A DNA stretch of 64,000 nt from Portulaca oleracea (Eukaryota > Streptophyta > Magnoliopsida > Caryophyllales > Portulacaceae), in contig CM055876.1 in assembly GCA_029582165.1 (NCBI GenBank), positions 22,223,001-22,287,000 on the forward strand, given 5' to 3'. A program made the position numbers and the translations under genes. The notes below the pieces were generated by a model. That model ran no database searches. It saw only the letters and a program-made list of their open reading frames with translations, and was not told where the DNA came from. Shown here piece by piece: positions 45,755 to 56,620 of the stretch; within the stretch, counting starts at the first letter, position 1; each line of letters begins with the position of its first letter.

Positions 45755-46036
45755 ATGGCTCACGAGATGTTCCTTATGAGGAGAGTTCTTAGTAACTCAA
45801 TTGTTTCTGAACATCAACAACAACGAGAGGCCATCTTTCAATCTCGTTGCACAATCAAGGGAAAAGATTGTTCGTTGATCATTGATGGTGGAAGCAGCAC
45901 TAATGTGGCATCAACTACTATGGTGGACAAACTTCAGCTGGAAACGAGTCCCCATCCAAAGCCCTACACCATCCAGTGGCTCAATCAGGGTGAAGATCTA
46001 CAAGTGACTCAAAGATGTTTGACCATGGTTATTTGA
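45755..46036 (+). CDS. RetC unit 4 protease-only frame
   Basis: 93 residues, IIDGGSSTNVAS, with GKDCSL where most units have GKVCSL. The start context is cactATGG. Confidence 0.82.
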   Translation: MAHEMFLMRRVLSNSIVSEHQQQREAIFQSRCTIKGKDCSLIIDGGSSTNVASTTMVDKLQLETSPHPKPYTIQWLNQGEDLQVTQRCLTMVI

Positions 46037-46046
46037 CAGGAGTGTG

Positions 46047-47322
46047 ATGCACAACGGAAGAGCTAATACCTACACTCTTGTGATGAACAACAAGAGAATA
46101 ACCCTAACTCCACTCCAAATAACCCAACCGTCCCCACCTAAGGAAGATGATCCAAACCCCATCACTTCTATGACCACTGAACGCCCTAAGTTTAGTGAGC
46201 ATAAGGAGATCACTCCCTTAGACCCAATCACAAACCCTAGCCACAAAGAGCCAACCAATGATGAAGAACCTAGTCACGGAAACCCTCCTCTCGTCACCCC
46301 TTTTAGAGAACAACACCCTCATGTGTTCCTAGACGAGAGACTACCCCAACGTGAAGTCCAAACTGATCCCATTCCTAGATCAGTTGTGCATTATGAACCA
46401 ACAACTCACGTCAACCCTAGTGACACTCTAGAGGTTCAAGGGCAAGATGAAGATCTTCAAGCAAAAGGTATGATTAGGGAAAGTCTCAGTCCATGCGCCA
46501 TCCCTACCCTTTTGGTCCCAAAGGAAGGAAGCCAAAGTCTGTGCACCAACAAGGTTACTACCAAGTACAGGTCTCCTAGAAGTGAAGATCTAGTGGGTGA
46601 GCTACTTGGCATCCACGACATCCCAAAGGTCAATCCAAGAAGTGGGTCCTGCCATGCTCAAATTCAAGAAGGGGACACTAATGTCAAAACCAAAGGAGGT
46701 CTCTATGAATGGTTAGTCACACCTTGTGGTCTAACTAATGCTCTCATTACTGTTATGAGACTAATGAATCAGGTTTTGAAGCCCCTTATTATTAGCAAGT
46801 GTATTGTTATCTACTTTGATGATATACTTGTGAATAGCAAGAGTGAGAAAGGTCACATCTTTCACCTCCAATATGTTTTGGGGACCTCACATGAATCTAC
46901 ATCATAATCCACCCAAGTATGGCGTCTTCATCAACAACATAGTCTCTCTTGGCTATGCTCTTTCGCTTGTAGTGCTTAAGGTTGATGAAGAAAGAGTCAA
47001 AGCTATCAAGGAGTGGTCTACCCTAACTAGAACTCATGATGATCAAAGCTTCCCCGACTTTGCCTCTCTCTATAGGAGATATGTGAAGAATTTCAATACT
47101 ATTTTATCACCTATGACCGAGCTATGGAAATCCAAGGAGTTCTCATGGACTAAAGCTACCCAGCAAGCACTTGAATTCATCAATAGTAAACTCTGCACAG
47201 CACCAGTCCTAGTACTACCAAACTTTGATAAGAAGTTTGAGGTTGAGTGTGATGCTTCTGGAGTTGATGTTGGAGCAGTTCAACTTGTTCTATCACAAGA
47301 GGGCCGCCCCAAAATTCATTAG
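46047..47322 (+). pseudogene. RetC unit 4 RT-RNase H, frameshifted
   Basis: The first part (46047-46907) covers the linker, RT fingers and YFDDILVNS. A five-base loss near 46887 (ttagc) shifts the frame. The second part (46843-47322) covers the thumb and CDASGVDVGAV. A Tyr codon is TAG at 47320-47322, so the tail across the polypurine tract is cut off. Confidence 0.87.
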
Positions 47323-47444
47323 ATGAAGAAGTTTGGTGATCCTAGATTCATGGAAGATAATAAAGGCCAGCCCGGCTCAACCAACAAAGAGGTCTCATTC
47401 CTCTCATCAATTTTGAGGGAAAACTTTTTCCAACAAGGGGGGAA

Positions 47445-49157
47445 TGATGTATTTTGGCCCACGCCAAAAACATAAGAAGAAGCCCATAAAGGAGAACTGC
47501 TTAACCTAGGTCTCACCTTTGGGGACCATAGGTTCATGGAAGGAAATGGAGGCTCACATAGCCTTGGGATCACCTTCGGAGACCCAAGATTCATAGAGGA
47601 TGATGGGAATCCCATGTCCTCCAAGTCCACAACTAAAGGCCCAAGTACAAAGCCCAAGTTGAACTTCACAATTTGGACCATTTCTAGATGAAGTTCACAT
47701 TTCTTATCATTTTAAGATGAATTTCACATTTCTGACAATTTCAAGATGAAGTTCACATTTCTGATCATTTTGAGATGAATTTCACATTTCTGACCATTTC
47801 AAGATGAAGTTCAAATTTCCGATCATTTTGAGATGAACTTCACAGTTCTGACCATTTCAGGAAGAAGTTCACAGTTTTGGCCTTTTGATGTATTTCTTTA
47901 CATTTCTAGGGTTTTATTTACATTTCCAGTTGTGTGAGGTGCCAAGTAGTATATATATAAACTTGGACACCAAGTCGTAGGAGTCTAGATTAATCTAGAA
48001 TAGTGTAGAATGATCTAGAATGATCTAGAAATGTGTGTGTGTGTGTGATAGGCGTGTGGTGTGCTAGACTAGGCACCAAGCTTTGTAGTCCTAGATAAGG
48101 TTGGCTTATTTTGTAACTAATCCATCTTGGATTAGGAAAGCCAAGTCCTAAAATGATTATTATCTCTTGTAACCAACTCCCCTTAGGATAAGGAGTCCTA
48201 ATCCAAGGAGGAGATGGAGTAGATGGCGTCTAGTATTAGGAGTCCTTGGCTTGCATGCAAAGTAATAGAGTCCTAGTAGGAGAAGATGGCTTGCACGCCA
48301 ATCTTGAGAGTCCTAGGAGGTTTAGGACTTTAGTAGTATAAATAGCTAGGCTTGTAGCCTCTCAAAGGCACCCAACTTTGAATTATGAAAATAGTTAAGC
48401 TTTTAGCTTTCTCTCGAGTGTTTGGATAAACTCTCACCCCTTTCTTCTATTGTATCTTGGCATGGCACCCAAGTGGTTAGGAAGAGCTTGATCCTAAGTT
48501 GCGGTCTAGATCAAGTTAGCCCTACGTTGTCTTTCTTGTGGATTCAAGTTAGAAACCTAGAACTATCCGTTCTTATCTTTCTGTCAATACAGTTAAGATA
48601 ATTACTCCGTTTATCTTTCTATCAATATAGTTAAGATAAATCTTTCTCTTCGTTTTCTTTCTTTCTTGTTTGATTAAATCAAAATCCAAAAACAAGTCTT
48701 TTCTTTTCACAAAAACCAAAAAAGCCAAAAATATCTTAGTTCTCTCTTCCTCTCAATCTCACGCCACTCTCTCAAAATCTCTCTCATGCATTCATCCTCT
48801 CTTTCCCTCTCCCAAAACGTCTCCTCCAATTTTTCTCTCAAACCCTAATCTCTCCCTCACTCTTACTCTCTCAAACATCCTTCTCTCAAATCTCTCATCC
48901 ATACTCTCTCCTCCCTCACAAAAGACCTCATGTCAATTCCAAAGTCCTCCCTTATTTTCCATCCATCTCTCCTCTCTCAAACTCCACAAAGATCTCATCT
49001 TTCTCCATCTCAGTTCTCTCCAAGACTCCATCTTTCCCTCATGAAGCACCCTACCTTTTACCCTAATTCACTTGTAGCGTCCCATGTTGAGATTGGTTGC
49101 ACGTCGCCCTTGATGTGTAATTGATTAAGATACAATCTTTGATCCCATTATACATCA
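47445..49157 (+). repeat. RetC LTR 4 (1713 bp)
   Basis: 29-bp repeats at 47677-47879. It is otherwise colinear with LTR 6. Confidence 0.94.
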
Positions 49158-49163
49158 TAATTT

Positions 49164-49175
49164 TGGTATAAGAGC
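49164..49175 (+). promoter_or_regulatory. Primer-binding site, RetC unit 5, one mismatch
   Basis: TGGTATAAGAGC; the usual C is A. Confidence 0.9.
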
Positions 49176-49270
49176 TCTAGGTTGTTTCGAGTGCAACCCT
49201 AGCCCCACAAAACATCCCAAACACAATCCTCTCCATACCTGAATCACAAATACCCCAACCGTCCATCACC

Positions 49271-49552
49271 ATGGCTCACGAGATGTTCCTTATGAAGAGA
49301 GTTCTTAGTAACTCAATTGTTTCTGAACATCAACAACAACGTGAGGCCATCTTTCAATCTCGTTGCACAATCAAGGGAAAAGTTTGTTCGTTGATCATTG
49401 ATGGTGGAAGCAGCACTAATGTGGCGTCAACTACTATGGTGGACAAACTTCAGCTGGAAACGAGTCCCCATCCAAAGCCCTACACCATCCAGTGGCTCAA
49501 TCAGGGTGAAGATCTACAAGTGACTCAAAGATGTTTGACCATGGTTATTTGA
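49271..49552 (+). CDS. RetC unit 5 protease-only frame
   Basis: 93 residues with an intact active-site motif; one change in the leader helix (FLMKRVLSN). Confidence 0.82.
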   Translation: MAHEMFLMKRVLSNSIVSEHQQQREAIFQSRCTIKGKVCSLIIDGGSSTNVASTTMVDKLQLETSPHPKPYTIQWLNQGEDLQVTQRCLTMVI

Positions 49553-49562
49553 CAGGAGTGTG

Positions 49563-50991
49563 ATGCACAACGGAAGAGCTAATACCTACACTCTTGTGAT
49601 GAACAACAAGAGAATAACCCTAACTCCACTCCAAATAACCCAACCGTCCCCACCTAAGGAAGATGATCCAAACCCCATCACTTCTATGACCACTGAACGC
49701 CCTGAGTTTAGTGAGCATAAGGAGATCACTCCCTTAGACCCAAACACAAACCCTAGCCACAAAGAGCCAACCAATGATGAAGAACCTAGTCACGGAAACC
49801 CTCCTCTCGTCACCCCTTTTAGAGAACAACACCCTCATGTGTTCCTAGACGAGAGACTACCCCAACGTGAAGTCCAAACTGATCCCATTCCTAGATCAGT
49901 TGTGCATCATGAACCAACAACTCACGTGAACCCTAGTGACACTCAAGAGGTTCAAGGGCAAGATGAAGATCTTCAAGCAAAAGGTATGATTAGGGAAAGT
50001 CTCAGTCCATGCGCCATCCCTACCCTTTTGGTCCCAAAGGAAGGAAGCCAAAGTCTGTGCACCAACAAGGTTACTAACAAGTACAGGTTTCCTAGAAGTG
50101 AAGATCTAGTGGGTGAGCTACTTGGACTCCACGACATCCAAAAGGTCAATCCAAGAAGTGGGTCCTGCTATGCTCAAATTCAAGAAGGGGACACTGCTGT
50201 CAAAACCAAAGGAGGTCTCTATGAATGGTTAGTCACACCTTGTGGTCTAACTAATGATCTCATTACTGTTATGAGGCTAATGAATCATGTTTTGAAGCCC
50301 CTTATTATTAGCAAGTGTATTGTTATCTACTTTGATGATATACTTGTGAATAGCAAGAGTGAGAAAGGTCACATCTTTCACCTCCAATATGGTTTGGGGA
50401 CCTCACATGAATCTACATCATAATCCACCCAAGTATGGCGTCTTCATCAACAACATAGTCTCTCTTGGCTATGCTCTTTCGCTTGTAGTGCTCAAGGTTG
50501 ATGAAGAAAGAGTCAAAGCTATCAAGGAGTGGTCTACCCTAACTAGAACTCATGATGATCAAAGCTTCCCCGGCTTTGCCTCTCTCTATAGGAGATATGT
50601 GAAGAATTTCAATACTATTTTATCTCCTATGACCGAGCTATGGAAATCCAAGGAGTTCTCATGGACTAAAGCTACCCAGCAAGCACTTGAATTCATCAAT
50701 AGTAAACTCTGCACAGCACCAGTCCTAGTACTACCAAACTTTGATAAGAAGTTTGAGGTTGAGTGTGATGCTTCTGGAGTTGATGTTGGAGCAGTTCAAC
50801 TTGTTCTATCACAAGAGGGCCGCCCCAAAATTCATTACATGAAGAAGTTTGGTGATCCTAGATTCATGGAAGATAATAGAGGCCAGCCCGGCTCAACCAA
50901 CAAACAGGTCTCATTCCTCTCATCAATTTTGAGGACAAACTTTTTCCAACAAGGGGGGAATGATGTATTTTGGCCCACGCCAAAAACATAA
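49563..50991 (+). pseudogene. RetC unit 5 RT-RNase H, frameshifted
   Basis: It has the same five-base loss as unit 4, near 50403. After it, 50359-50991 is open through the RNase H start, the polypurine tract and 10 codons of LTR. It has TNDLITVM in place of TNALITVM. Confidence 0.87.
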
Positions 50992-52678
50992 GAAGAAGCC
51001 CATGAAGGAGAACTGCTTAACCTAGGTCTCACCTTTGGGGACCATAGGTTCATGGAAGGAAATGGAGGTTCACATAGCCTTGGGATCACCTTCGGAGACC
51101 CAAGATTCATAGAGGATGATGGGAATCCCATGTCCTCCAAGTCCACAACTAAAGGCCCAAGTACAAAGCCCAAGTTGAACTTCACAGTTTGGACCATTTC
51201 AAGATGAAGTTCACATTTCTGATCATTTTAAGATGAATTTCACATTTCTGACCATTTCAAGATGAAGTTCACATTTCTGATCATTTTGAGATGAATTTCA
51301 CATTTCTGACCATTTCAAGATGAAGTTCACATTTCTGATCATTTTGAGATGAACTTCACAGTTCTGACCATTTCAAGAAGAAGTTCACAGTTTTGGCCTT
51401 TTGATGTATTTCTTTACATTTCTAGGGTTTTATTTACATTTCCAGTTGTGTGAGGTGCCAAGTAATATATATATAAACTTGGACACCAAGTCGTAGGAGT
51501 CTAGATTAATCTAGAATAGTGTAGAATGTTCTAGAATGATCTAGAAATGTGTGTGTGTGTGTGTGTGATAGGCGTGTGGTGTGCTAGACTAGGCACCAAG
51601 CTTTGTAGTCCTAGATAAGTTGGCTTATTTTGTAACTAATCTATCTTGGATTAGGAAAGCCAAGTCCTAAAAGGATTATTATCTCTTGTAACCAACTCCC
51701 CTTAGGATAAGGAGTCCTAATCCAAGGAGGAGATGGAGTAGATGGCGTCTAGTATTAGGAGTCCTTGGCTTGCATGCCAAGTAATAGAGTCCTAGTAGGA
51801 GAAGAAGGCTTGCACGCCAATCTTGAGAGTCCTAGGAGGTTTAGGACTTTAGTAGTATAAATAGCTAGGTTTGTAGCCTCTCAAAGGCACCCAACTTTGA
51901 ATTATGAAAATAGTTAAGCTTTTAGCTTTCTCTCGAGTGTTTGGATAAACTCTCACCCCTTTCTTCTATTGTATCTTGGCATGGCACCCAAGTGGTTAGG
52001 AAGAGCTTGATCCTAGGTTGCGGTCTAGATCAAGTTGGCCCTACGTTGTCTTTCTTGTGGATTCAAGTTAGAAACCTAGAACTATCCGTTCTTATCTTTA
52101 CTGAATACTGATTAAGATAATTACTCCGTTTATCTTTCTATCAATATAGTTAAGATAAATCTTTCTCTTCGTTTTCTTTCTTTCTTGTTTGATTAAATCA
52201 AAATCCAAAAACAAGTCTTTTCTTTTCACAAAAACCAAAAAACCCAAAAATATCTTAGTTCTCTCTTCCTTTCAATCTCACGCCACTCTCTCTCAAAATC
52301 TCTCTCATGCATTCATCCTCTCTTTCCCTCTCCCAAAACGTCTCCTCCAATTTTTCTCTCAAACCCTAATCTCTCCCTCACTCTTACTCTCTCAAACATC
52401 CTTCTCTCAAATCTCTCATCCATACTCTTTCCTCCCTCACAAAAGACCTCATGTCAATTCCAAAGTCCTCCTATATTTTCCATCCATCTCTCCTCTCTCA
52501 AACTCCACAAAGATCTCATCTTTCTCCATCTCAGTTCTCTCCAAGACTCCATCTTTCCCTCATGAAGCACCCTACCTTTTACCCTAATTCACTTGAAGCG
52601 TCCCATGTTGAGATTGGTTGCACGTCGCCCTTGATGTGTAATTGATTAAGATACAATCTTTGATCCCATTGTACATCA
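50961..52678 (+). repeat. RetC LTR 5 (1718 bp)
   Basis: 29-bp repeats at 51193-51395, with a longer GT run near 51549-51567. The last bases read GTACATCA instead of ATACATCA. Confidence 0.94.
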
Positions 52679-52684
52679 TAATTT

Positions 52685-52696
52685 TGGTATCAGAGC
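52685..52696 (+). promoter_or_regulatory. Primer-binding site, RetC unit 6
   Basis: TGGTATCAGAGC, six bases after the LTR end. Confidence 0.92.
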
Positions 52697-52791
52697 TCTA
52701 GGTTGTTTCGAGTGCAACCCTAGCCCCACAAAACATCCCAAACACAATTCTCTCTATACCTGAATCACAAATACCCCAACCGTCCATCACC

Positions 52792-53073
52792 ATGGCTCAC
52801 GAGATGTTCCTTATGAGGAGAGTTCTTAGTAACTCAATTGTTTCTGAACATCAACAACAACGAGAGGCCATCTTTCAATCTCGTTGCACAATCAAGGGAA
52901 AAGTTTGTTCCTTGATCATTGATGGTGGAAGCAGCACTAATGTGGTGTCAACTACTATGGTGGACAAACTTCAGCTGGAAACGAGTCCCCATCCAAAGCC
53001 CTACACCATCCAGTGGCTCAATCAAGGTGAAGATCTACAAGTGACTGAAAGATGTTTGACCATGGTTATTTGA
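52792..53073 (+). CDS. RetC unit 6 protease-only frame
   Basis: 93 residues; the motif reads IIDGGSSTNVVS. Confidence 0.82.
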   Translation: MAHEMFLMRRVLSNSIVSEHQQQREAIFQSRCTIKGKVCSLIIDGGSSTNVVSTTMVDKLQLETSPHPKPYTIQWLNQGEDLQVTERCLTMVI

Positions 53074-53083
53074 CAGGAGTGTG

Positions 53084-54512
53084 ATGCATAACGGAAGAGC
53101 TAATACCTACACTCTTGTGATGAACAACAAAAGAATAACCCTAACTCCACTCCAAATAACCCAACCGTCCCCACCTAAGGAAGATGATCCAAACCCCATC
53201 ACTTCTATGACCACTGAACGCCCTAAGTTTAGTGAGCATAAGGAGATCACTCCCTTAGACCCAAACACAAACCCTAGCCACAAAGAGCCAACCAATGATG
53301 AAGAACCTAGTCACGGAAACCCTCCTCTCGTCACCCCTTTTAGAGAACAACACCCTCATGTGTTCCTAGACGAGAGACTACCCCAACGTGAAGTCCAAAC
53401 TATTCCCATTCCTAGATCAGTTGTGCATCATGAACCAACAACTCACGTGAACCCTAGTGACACTCAAGAGGTTCAAGGGCAAGATGAAGATCTTCAAGCA
53501 AAAGGTATGATTAGGGAAAGTCTCAGTCCATGCGCCATCCCTATTCTTTTGGTCCCAAAGGAAGGAAGCCAAAGTCTGTGCACCAACAAGGTTACTACCA
53601 AGTACAGGTCTCCTAGAAGTGAAGATCTAGTGGGTGAGCTACTTGGCATCCACGACATCCCAAAGGTCAATCCAAGAAGTGGGTCCTGCCATGCTTAAAT
53701 TCAAGAAGGGGACACTGCTGTCAAAACCAAAGGAGGTCTCTATGAATGGTTAGTCACACCTTGTGGTCTAACTAATGCTCTCATTACTGTTATGAGACTA
53801 ATGAATCAGGTTTTGAAGCCCCTTATTATTAGCAAGTGTATTGTTATCTACTTTGATGATATACTTGTGAATAGCAAGAGTGAGAAAGGTCACATCTTTC
53901 ACCTCCAATATGTTTTGGGGACCTCACATGAATCTATATCATAATCCACCCAAGTATGGCGTCTTCATCAACAACATAGTCTCTCTTGGCTATGCTCTTT
54001 CGCCTGTAGTGCTCAAGGTTGATGAAGAAAGAGTCAAAGCTATCAAGGAGTGGTCTACCCTAACTAGAACTCATGATGATCAAAGCTTCCCCGACATTGC
54101 CTCTCTCTATAGGAGATATGTGAAGAATTTCAATCCTATTTTATCTCCTATGACCGAGCTATGTAAATCCAAGGAGTTCTCATGGACTAAAGCTACCCAG
54201 CAAGCACTTGAATTCATCAATAGTAAACTCTGCACCGCACCAGTCCTAGTACTACCAAACTTTGATAAGAAGTTTGAGGTTGAGTGTGATGCTTCTGGAG
54301 TTGATGTTGGAGCAGTTCAACTTGTTCTATCACAAGAGGGCAGCCCCAAAATTCATTATATGAAGAAGTTTGGTGATCCTAGATTCATGGAAGATAATAG
54401 AGGCCAGCCCGGCTTAACCAACAAAGAGGTCTCATTCCTCTCATCAATTTTCAGGACAAACTTTTTCCAACAAGGGGGGAATGATGTATTTTGGCCCACG
54501 CCAAAAACATAA
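53084..54512 (+). pseudogene. RetC unit 6 RT-RNase H, nonsense plus frameshift
   Basis: A Gln codon is TAA at 53696-53698, in the stretch HAQIQEGD. The five-base loss of units 4 and 5 is present near 53924. The last part (53880-54512) is open to the LTR. Confidence 0.88.
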
Positions 54513-56195
54513 GAAGAAGCCCATGAAGGAGAACTGCTTAACCTAGGTCTCACCTTTGGGGACCATAGGTTCATGGAAGGAAATGGAGGCTCACATAGCC
54601 TTGGGATCACCTTCGGAGACCCAAGATTCATAGAGGATGATGGGAATCCCATGTCCTCCAAGTCCACAACTAAAGGCCCAAGTACAAAGCCCAAGTTGAA
54701 CTTCACAGTTTGGACCATTTCAAGATGAAGTTCACATTTCTGATCATTTTAAGATGAATTTCACATTTCTGACCATTTCAAGATGAAGTTCACATTTCTG
54801 ATCATTTTGAGATGAATTTCACATTTCTGACCATTTCAAGATGAAGTTCACATTTCTGATCATTTTGAGATGAACTTCACAGTTCTGACCATTTCAAGAA
54901 GAAGTTCACAGTTTTGGCCTTTTGATGTATTTCTTTACATTTCTAGGGTTTTATTTACATTTCCAGTTGTGTGAGGTGCCAAGTAATATATATATAAACT
55001 TGGACACCAAGTCGTAGGAGTCTAGATTAATCTAGAATAGTGTAGAATGTTCTAGAATGATCTAGAAATGTGTGTGTGTGTGTGATAGGCGTGTGGTGTG
55101 CTAGACTAGGCACCAAGCTTTGTAGTCCTAGATAAGGTTGGCTTATTTTGTAACTAATCCATCTTGGATTAGGAAAGCCAAGTCCTAAAGGATTATTATC
55201 TCTTGTAACCAACTCCCCTTAGGATAAGGAGTCCTAATCCAAGGAGGAGATGGAGTAGATGGCGTCTAGTATTAGGAGTCCTTGGCTTGCATGCCAAGTA
55301 ATAGAGTCCTAGTAGGAGAAGATGGCTTGCACGCCAATCTTGAGAGTCCTAGGAGGTTTAGGACTTTAGTAGTATAAATAGCTAGGCTTGTAGCCTCTCA
55401 AAGGCACCCAACTTTGAATTATGAAAATAGTTAAGCTTTTAGCTATCTCTCGAGTGTTTGGATAAACTCTCACCCCTTTTTTCTATTGTATCTTGGCATG
55501 GCACCCAAGTGGTTAGGAAGAGCTTGATCCTAGGTTGCGGTCTAGATCAAGTTAGCCCTACGTTGTCTTTCTTGTGGATTCAAGTTAGAAACCTAGAACT
55601 ATCCGTTCTTATCTTTCTGTGAATACAGTTAAGATAATTACTCCGTTTATCTTTCTATCAATATAGTTAAGATAAATCTTTCTCTTCGTTTTCTTTCTTT
55701 CTTGTTTGATTAAATCAAAATCCAAAAACAAGTCTTTTCTTTTCACAAAAACCAAAAAACCCAAAAATATCTTAGTTCTCTCTTCCTCTCAATCTCACGC
55801 CACTCTCTCTCAAAATCTCTCTCATGCATTCATCCTCTCTTTCCCTCTCCCAAAACGTCTCCTCCAATTTTTCTCTCAAACCCTAATCTCTCCCTCACTC
55901 TTACTCTCTCAAACATCCTTCTCTCAAATCTCTCATCCATACTCTCTCCTCCCTCACAAAAGACCTCATGTCAATTCCAAAGTCCTCCCATATTTTCCAT
56001 CCATCTCTCCTCTCTCAAACTCCACAAAGATCTCATCTTTCTCCATCTCAGTTCTCTCCAAGACTCCATCTTTCCCTCATGAAGTACCCTACCTTTTACC
56101 CTAATTTACTTGAAGCGTCCCATGTTGAGATTGGTTGCACGTCGCCCTTGATGTGTAATTGATCAAGATACAATCTTTGATCCCATTATACATCA
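54482..56195 (+). repeat. RetC LTR 6 (1714 bp), representative
   Basis: In order: terminal hairpin, short coding-like repeats of the FGDPRFMED type, 29-bp repeats (54714-54916), GT run near 55070-55084, TATAAATA at 55373-55380, and a CT-rich 3' third (55775-56060) ending ATACATCA. Transcripts would be expected to start a few tens of bases after the TATA box. Confidence 0.94.
54714..54916 (+). repeat. RetC U3 minisatellite, seven 29-bp units
   Basis: Two alternating 29-base types: one starts accatttcaagatgaag, the other atcattttaagatgaat. Together they give a 58-base double unit repeated about 3.5 times. Equivalent arrays begin at 37008, 39671, 42398, 44190, 47677, 51193, 58230 and 61753. Confidence 0.93.
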
Positions 56196-56201
56196 TAATT
56201 T

Positions 56202-56213
56202 TGGTATCAGAGC
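56202..56213 (+). promoter_or_regulatory. Primer-binding site, RetC unit 7
   Basis: TGGTATCAGAGC, seven bases into the spacer after the LTR end. Confidence 0.92.
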
Positions 56214-56308
56214 TCTAGGTTGTTTCGAGTGCAACCCTAGCCCCACAAAACATCCCAAACACAATCCTCTCCATACCTGAATCACAAATACCCCAACCGT
56301 CCATCACC

Positions 56309-56620
56309 ATGGCTCACGAGATGTTCCTTATTAGGAGAGTTCTTAGTAACTCAATTGTTTCTGAACATCAACAACAACGAGAGGCCATCTTTCAATCTCG
56401 TTGCACAATCAAGGGAAAAGTTTGTTCGTTGATCATTGATGGTGGAAGCAGCACTAATGTGGCATCAACTACTATGGTGGACAAACTTCAGCTGGAAACG
56501 AGTCCCCATCCAAAGCCCTACACCATCCAGTGGCTCAATCAGGGTGAAGATCTACAAGTGACTCAAAGATGTTTGACCATGGTTATTTGCCAGGAGTGTG
56601 ATGCACAACGGAAGAGCTAA
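56309..56620 (+). CDS. RetC unit 7 protease frame with longer C terminus
   Basis: The usual stop (tgacag) is a Cys codon here (tgccag), so the frame continues ten codons and overlaps the RT frame by 20 bases. The active-site motif is intact. Confidence 0.83.
   Translation: MAHEMFLIRRVLSNSIVSEHQQQREAIFQSRCTIKGKVCSLIIDGGSSTNVASTTMVDKLQLETSPHPKPYTIQWLNQGEDLQVTQRCLTMVICQECDAQRKS

Noticed and set aside
54356..54718. A conserved minus-strand 120-codon frame repeated in the RetC units (for example 42040, 43832, 47319, 50835, 57872, 61395).
   Set aside because: It lies antisense to the pol tail and LTR start, has no recognised domain, and is conserved only because the units are recent copies. It is a shadow frame.
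55706..56104. A 132-codon plus-strand frame in the CT-rich end of each RetC LTR.
   Set aside because: The Ser/Pro/Leu-rich product follows from CT-rich sequence. It has no domain and lies in the presumed R-U5 leader.
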